A model generated the notes under the pieces. It had not been told where the DNA came from and did not search any database. It worked only from the letters and a program-made list of their open reading frames with translations. Shown here piece by piece: positions 6,099 to 9,937 of a DNA stretch of 9,937 nucleotides; positions within the stretch are counted from its first letter, which is position 1, and each line of letters begins with the position of its first letter. The stretch lies in assembly GCA_035295665.1 (NCBI GenBank), contig DATGIQ010000535.1, positions 1 to 9,937 on the forward strand, written 5' to 3'. The stretch comes from DATGIQ01 sp035295665 (GTDB lineage: Bacteria; Planctomycetota; Planctomycetia; Gemmatales; Gemmataceae). The position numbers were made by a program, and so were the translations under genes.

Positions 6099-6932
6099 AT
6101 GGAAGTGCGGATGGCGGAACATCTGGGGATGTGTTTCGGAGTGCGCGAAGCCATCGATTTGGCTCTCGAGCTGGCCCAGCACGGTCGGGTGGCCATCTTG
6201 GGTGACCTCGTTCACAACCCCGATGTGGTGGCGGAGGTAGAGGCTGCCGGGGCCGTGCGCGTCCAGCGTCCGGAGTCGCTCCAAACGCAAACGGTCCTCT
6301 TGACCGCACACGGAACCGCTAATCGTGTCAAACTGCAATTGCAAGAGGACGGTTATCAGGTACACGACGCCGCCTGTCCTCTCGTCAAGCGTGTCCACCA
6401 GGCCGTGGCGAAACTGGTGGCGGAAGGACGGCACCCGGTGATCATTGGTCAAGCCGGGCATGTCGAGGTACGCGGCTTGGTTGGGGACTTGGAGGAGTAC
6501 ACGATTGTCCTCCACGAAGATGACCTGGGACAGCTCGCGGGACTGCCCCGCCTGGGAATCGTGGCCCAGACAACTCAGCCGCTCGAGCGCGTGCTCGAAC
6601 TGGTAGCGATGATCCGTAGCCGTTTTCCCGAAGCGGACCTTCATTTCATCGACACCGTTTGCCAACCGACCAAGGATCGACAGACCGCACTTCATGAGCT
6701 GGCTGATCAATGCGAGGTAGTAGTGGTTGTGGGCGGCCCGGAGAGCAACAATAGCCGCAAGCTGGCGGATTTGGCCCGCCGCCTCGGCCGGCCAACCTAC
6801 CAGGTCGCCAACGCGGCGGAATTGCAGCCGGAATGGTTTGCCGGTGTCCGCGTGGTCGGCCTGACGGCCGGAACATCAACGCCCGATCCTGTTATCCGAG
6901 CCGTGCAGGAACGCTTGAAGACTTTGGGATAA
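6099..6932 (+). CDS. ispH: IspH-family 4-hydroxy-3-methylbut-2-enyl diphosphate reductase homologue
   Basis: Predicted 277-residue cytosolic iron-sulfur protein. IspH carries out the last step of the MEP isoprenoid pathway, reducing HMBPP to IPP and DMAPP. The three cluster cysteines are present: C12 (GMCFGV), C93 (AACPLV) and C188 (DTVCQPT). Residues aligning with E. coli active-site positions are H39 (VHN), H71 (AHG), H121 and E123 (GHVEV), the QTT motif (157-159), an SNN segment (216-218) and S260 (GTSTPD). Several flanks differ from the classical form: GMCFGV for GFCAGV, HVEVRG for HPEVEG, and PESNNS for the usual NSSNS. The protein is somewhat shorter than the E. coli one (about 316). 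ATG 6099 follows GGGAG at 7-nt spacing. It sits 30 bp after the regulator, apparently in one operon, with no other isoprenoid gene nearby. It could be the sole IspH or a divergent paralogue. Confidence 0.88.
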   Translation: MEVRMAEHLGMCFGVREAIDLALELAQHGRVAILGDLVHNPDVVAEVEAAGAVRVQRPESLQTQTVLLTAHGTANRVKLQLQEDGYQVHDAACPLVKRVHQAVAKLVAEGRHPVIIGQAGHVEVRGLVGDLEEYTIVLHEDDLGQLAGLPRLGIVAQTTQPLERVLELVAMIRSRFPEADLHFIDTVCQPTKDRQTALHELADQCEVVVVVGGPESNNSRKLADLARRLGRPTYQVANAAELQPEWFAGVRVVGLTAGTSTPDPVIRAVQERLKTLG

Positions 6933-7045
6933 GGGCTTCCTGGCTCGCGGCGGTCGGGGACGTTGGCGGAAAGAATGTTGGCCGCGGCTTTCCAGTGAGC
7001 CGTTCGTCTTTCTCCCACACTTCGTCTCTCCCGCCTCGGTACTCC
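6933..7045. other. Convergent intergenic region
   Basis: The IspH gene (plus) and the second DUF1080 gene (minus) end facing each other across 113 bp. The only hairpin I find is weak: CGGCT 6985-6989 with AGCCG 6998-7002, followed by a T/C-rich run on the plus strand. It might contribute to terminating the plus-strand unit, but the evidence is poor. Confidence 0.3.
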
Positions 7046-7996
7046 CTATTCCCCCGGCCTCAACGTCACGCGCCGAAAATCAATGGGGCCGTGGTCCCCT
7101 TGTAACATGATCGGTCCTGGGAACCCTTCTTCACTGTCCAAGGCGCCACCGGTAATGCCGGGAATGGTTTGCCGGTCAATGATGCGCTCGCCATTTAGCA
7201 CCACCGTGACCATGCGGCCGACCAACGTGATCTCGGCCGATTGCCATTCGCCTGCCGGTTTGGCGGCATTCAGACTCGGCGTCAGGAAGCCATAAATCCC
7301 GCCGATTTTGTGGCTATCCGGCTCGTCGCCGTAATCGTCCTCGATCTGGACTTCGTATCGGCCACGCAGGTAAATCCCGCTATTGCTCCGCCGCGGATAA
7401 CGGAACTCCGCATGCAACTGAAAATCGGTGAACTTTCGCTCGGTCAGCAAATCGTTTCCAGGCGTGGCATTCACCAGCAGTCCATCCCGAACAATCCAGC
7501 CGTTCTTTCCTCCAGCCGTGCGCGGTTTCCAACCGCTCAAATCCTTGCCATTGAACAACTCGATCGGCTCAGCCCAGCGCGGCGGCTGTGTCCGCTTCAA
7601 TGCCGGCGCGCGCCGGGCCGTCCAGGGAACCCGCCGGCCCTTGTCATCCGTTGTCTCTCCGCGAAGCGTGTCGCCGTCGAATCGGCCATCAAACCGTTGA
7701 TCGTCCTTGCGGGCCTCCCACTGTGGCGGAACTGAAAAGCGGAGGCCGCCATCCTCAAACTCCACCCGCGAAATCGGGCGGGCACTACCAAATTGGCCCA
7801 CAAAGGAGCCGACCAACGTTTTTGTGCCGGACAGCCGAATTTCGAGCCACGACGGATACGCGCCCTCTGGCGACTGCACGGTGATATCCCAACGGCCCAG
7901 GATCGGCCGCCGCTGTTTTGCCGGCCTGGCTTCATCATCCGCCCACGCGGTGGTAATGCCCAGGAGAATGAATGCCAACCAGGTCCAGCGTTGCAC
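7046..7996 (-). CDS. Exported two-domain DUF1080 protein
   Basis: Predicted 316-residue protein. A signal peptide (1-19, cleavage plausible after TAWA) precedes an N-terminal beta-rich region (about 32-128: LGRWDITV, YPSWLEIRLSG, LVGSFVGQFG, FDGRFDGDTLRGE) that looks like a lipocalin-like or substrate-binding sandwich often fused to DUF1080. The DUF1080 domain fills about 145-314, with IELFNGKDLSGW (145-156), GWIVRDGLLVN (166-176), TERKFTDFQLHAEFRY (185-200), NSGIYLRGRYEVQI (205-218), GEWQSAEITLVG (249-260) and GPIMLQGDHG (294-303). The start is GTG at 7994-7996, with GGAG 7 nt upstream, directly giving a signal peptide; the longer frame to 8170 would bury it behind 58 residues. It is last in a minus-strand series with a coiled-coil protein and a kinase, 92 bp after the former. 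Likely glycan hydrolase or lyase activity; substrate unknown. Confidence 0.88.
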   Translation of the reverse strand: MQRWTWLAFILLGITTAWADDEARPAKQRRPILGRWDITVQSPEGAYPSWLEIRLSGTKTLVGSFVGQFGSARPISRVEFEDGGLRFSVPPQWEARKDDQRFDGRFDGDTLRGETTDDKGRRVPWTARRAPALKRTQPPRWAEPIELFNGKDLSGWKPRTAGGKNGWIVRDGLLVNATPGNDLLTERKFTDFQLHAEFRYPRRSNSGIYLRGRYEVQIEDDYGDEPDSHKIGGIYGFLTPSLNAAKPAGEWQSAEITLVGRMVTVVLNGERIIDRQTIPGITGGALDSEEGFPGPIMLQGDHGPIDFRRVTLRPGE

Positions 7997-8088
7997 GGTA
8001 CTTCTCCAAATGGAAAGGAAGAGAGTTACCGTGTTAGTGTAACCGCGGCGGCCGATCGGAGCATCAGTTTTTCGCAGAAAACCCTTCA

Positions 8089-8664
8089 TCATCTCCTTGC
8101 CGGGGCGGTGGTCGCAGAGGGAGCAAAAAACGGGGATCTCGGCGTGGGCGTGCCGTGCGGCGGTGTCCATCCCAGGCCATCCGCCTCGCGCAAGAGTTGG
8201 TCCAAGCGCTTGTCAATAATCGTCTGCCGGGCTTCGCCGCGCTTTCGCATGATTTCACGCAGCTTCTTCAACTGGGCCTCGATGCGGGCCACTTCCAAGT
8301 CGCGGCGCTTTTGTTGCAGCTCAAACTCTTTTTCCAGGTTGGCGGCCAGCTTGGCTTTGATTTTGCCGCGCTGCGACTCATCCTCGGTGCGGGAATACTC
8401 ATCCACGAGCGTTGCCGTTTCGTGTTCGATGCGACTTTCCTCCCCAACGAGCTTGCCAAGCTCGGGGTCCGGCGCGTTGCCAGCCCCATAGCCATAGGCG
8501 GGATAATAACCGCCCCAGGGGACATTTTGATGAGGTCCCGTCAGGGCCGCCTCGGGGGCGGTGCGCACTACGCCGCTGCTGGTAGCCTGCCCGGATACCG
8601 GCTGCGTTCCCGAGAGAGCGACCCCGACCAAAACGGCCACCAGTCCAAGACCTGCGTACTTCAT
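8089..8664 (-). CDS. Exported coiled-coil protein, function unknown
   Basis: Predicted 191-residue protein. A signal peptide (about 1-26, hydrophobic 5-18) is followed by a Gly/Tyr/Pro-rich low-complexity region (about 42-66, including WGGYYPAYGYGAG) and a long charged helix (about 68-162) rich in Lys, Arg, Glu, Leu and Gln with heptad-like spacing, probably a coiled coil. The tail (165-191) is Pro/Thr/Ala-rich. The end of the helix, RLDQLLREADGLGW (153-166), resembles a motif I recall from several small planctomycete proteins of unknown role. Two start codons compete: ATG 8668-8670 has its AAGGAG only 1 nt away, so ATG 8662-8664 (spacing 7 nt) is preferred; the difference is two residues. 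The gene begins 41 bp after the kinase stop, so they are probably co-transcribed. Function not known. Confidence 0.75.
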   Translation of the reverse strand: MKYAGLGLVAVLVGVALSGTQPVSGQATSSGVVRTAPEAALTGPHQNVPWGGYYPAYGYGAGNAPDPELGKLVGEESRIEHETATLVDEYSRTEDESQRGKIKAKLAANLEKEFELQQKRRDLEVARIEAQLKKLREIMRKRGEARQTIIDKRLDQLLREADGLGWTPPHGTPTPRSPFFAPSATTAPARR

Positions 8665-8705
8665 CGACATGCTCCTTCCTAACGGACGAGGAATGACTCA
8701 ACCAC

Positions 8706-9937
8706 CTAATCTTTGGGCGCCGTTGCGCCCAGCTCACGTTCCAAGGCATCCAGTTGCTGCTGCGTTTCCCGAAGCAACGCAGCCACCGGATCGACGTACC
8801 CAGGCACCCGCGATTGCTTCAAATCTGCTTCCAGGGCGGCGGCCTGGCGTTGCAATTGGTCCGGCCGAAGTTGAAGTGGATCATCTTCGTCGATGCTCGC
8901 CGGGCCCGGCGGGCGAGACGGCGTCAATGCATCCGTGTCTCCAAAACCGTCGTGTCTGGCCGTCGGCTGATTGCTAAACCATGCCCACGGATGCCCGGCC
9001 CAAGTACCTAGGATTAGTGCGAGCAAGACGGCGGCTATTCCGAATTGGATGGGCCGCCGTTTGTACCTTCCGGCCGCGGCAGCGGTAAGATGGGTCGGCA
9101 GAAGGATCGTATCGGGTTGCTGAAGATGCGCCAGGCACCTGCCGAGGATCTCGGCCACATCGGCTGCCGATTGGTAACGATTGCCCGGCTCCTTGGCATG
9201 TAATTTTGTGATGATGACGGCCAGCCATTCAGGGATGTCGGCATTGATTTCGCGGATTGGCCGCGGTTGTTCGTCGCAAACGCGACGGAGCACCGCCAGC
9301 GCGGAGTTGGCTCGGAACGGTGCGTGGCCGGTGCACATGGCGTAGAGGGTACTGCCAAGACTAAAGAGGTCCGCACGATGATCGACCGCCCCGCCGCTGG
9401 CTTGTTCCGGAGCCATGTACTGGGGAGTCCCGGCCACAATGCCACTTTGTGTGACGCTGGCATCATCCACGGCGCGGGCCAGGCCGAAATCGGTGAGGCG
9501 GACGCGCTCCACGCCGTTTTCGAGCAAGATGTTGGCAGGTTTGACATCGCGATGCACCAGGCCCTGAGCATGCGCCGCCGCCAAGCCGGCAGCCGCCTGC
9601 ATGCCGATTCGCAGGATTTCCTTGACACCGAGCGGTCCCTCGTGGTCGAGCCGCTCCTGAAGAGACCGGCCCGCGATATAGGCCATCACCAAGTAAGGAA
9701 GCCCTTTCCAGGAGTCCACGCCGTGGATAGGCACCACGTGTTCGTGAACGACCGCGGCGGCGGCCTGGGCTTCGCGGGCAAAGCGCTTCCGGGCAGCACC
9801 ATTGCTCGCAAAATGCGGGGCCAATACCTTGATCGCCACGAGCCGGTTCAAAGCCGCGTCGCAGGCCTTGAGGACTACGCCCATGCCGCCGCGGCCAATC
9901 ACCGCCGTGACCACAAACGGGCCGAGCTGGCCCAGGT
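8706..9937 (-). CDS. PknB-type Ser/Thr protein kinase with membrane anchor (5' end outside window)
   Basis: Partial gene running in from the right edge; at least 410 codons are visible. Numbering from the valine encoded by GTG 9912-9914 (not the real start, since the frame continues upstream with LGQLGPFV): Gly-rich loop GRGGMGVV (7-14), VAIK lysine K29, probable helix-C Glu E48, catalytic HRDVKPAN (121-128), DFG (142-144) and the activation segment AGTPQYMAPEQ (161-171). All residues needed for catalysis are present. The HRD arginine marks it as an RD kinase activated by loop phosphorylation. After the kinase domain (to about 263) comes one membrane segment (289-305), then a linker and a coiled-coil tail (about 350-396), presumably outside the cytoplasmic membrane. 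There are no PASTA or WD40 repeats. It heads a series with the coiled-coil exported protein and the DUF1080 protein. Substrates are unknown. Confidence 0.93.
   Translation of the reverse strand, partial: LGQLGPFVVTAVIGRGGMGVVLKACDAALNRLVAIKVLAPHFASNGAARKRFAREAQAAAAVVHEHVVPIHGVDSWKGLPYLVMAYIAGRSLQERLDHEGPLGVKEILRIGMQAAAGLAAAHAQGLVHRDVKPANILLENGVERVRLTDFGLARAVDDASVTQSGIVAGTPQYMAPEQASGGAVDHRADLFSLGSTLYAMCTGHAPFRANSALAVLRRVCDEQPRPIREINADIPEWLAVIITKLHAKEPGNRYQSAADVAEILGRCLAHLQQPDTILLPTHLTAAAAGRYKRRPIQFGIAAVLLALILGTWAGHPWAWFSNQPTARHDGFGDTDALTPSRPPGPASIDEDDPLQLRPDQLQRQAAALEADLKQSRVPGYVDPVAALLRETQQQLDALERELGATAPKD

Noticed and set aside
6078..6710. Minus-strand frame of 210 codons opposite ispH
   Set aside because: The opposite strand encodes IspH with all its conserved residues; this frame has no recognisable motif.

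Overview
The window most likely comes from a bacterium of the phylum Planctomycetota (Pirellulales-like). This rests on protein content recalled from known families: two secreted DUF1080 (3-keto-disaccharide hydrolase-like) proteins, a PknB-type Ser/Thr kinase with a membrane anchor, a secreted CBM9-like protein, a T2SG-like domain in a polytopic membrane protein, and a small coiled-coil exported protein. Base composition is moderately GC-rich. No phylogenetic marker is present, so the phylum is an inference.

Layout. (1) 1-325: no gene recognised; an 18-bp perfect palindrome lies at 250-267. (2) 326-787, minus: SlyD-like FKBP-type prolyl isomerase. (3) 788-1461: no convincing gene. (4) 1462-1572, minus: tRNA-Gln(TTG) with a strong intrinsic terminator directly behind it. 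(5) 1573-2056: no gene recognised. (6) 2057-3079, minus: two-gene membrane operon, a T2SG-domain protein followed after 3 bp by a small four-helix membrane protein. (7) 3305-4961, plus: two exported proteins, CBM9-like and DUF1080, divergent from block 6 across a 225-bp promoter region; a long hairpin follows at 4966-5027. (8) 5048-6932, plus: a clear sigma70-type promoter with an ACTTTG-N5-CAAAGT palindrome at the expected start of transcription, then a six-helix membrane protein, a small winged-helix regulator and an IspH homologue. (9) 7046-9937, minus: a Ser/Thr kinase that enters from the right edge, a coiled-coil exported protein and a second DUF1080 protein, convergent with block 8.

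How the genes work together. Blocks 7 and 9 provide envelope or extracellular proteins of carbohydrate-related families plus a membrane kinase with its own coiled-coil tail. Block 8 looks like a self-regulated unit: the regulator type is known for small autoregulated operons with membrane proteins, and the palindrome sits where a repressor would block transcription. The IspH homologue at its end keeps the cluster cysteines and most substrate-binding residues but has altered flanking motifs.

Much of the window is ordinary chromosomal content. I see no CRISPR array, transposase, integrase or phage gene. The points most worth checking are the block 8 promoter/operator and its odd gene set, the divergent IspH, and the T2SG domain placed in a multi-pass membrane protein.
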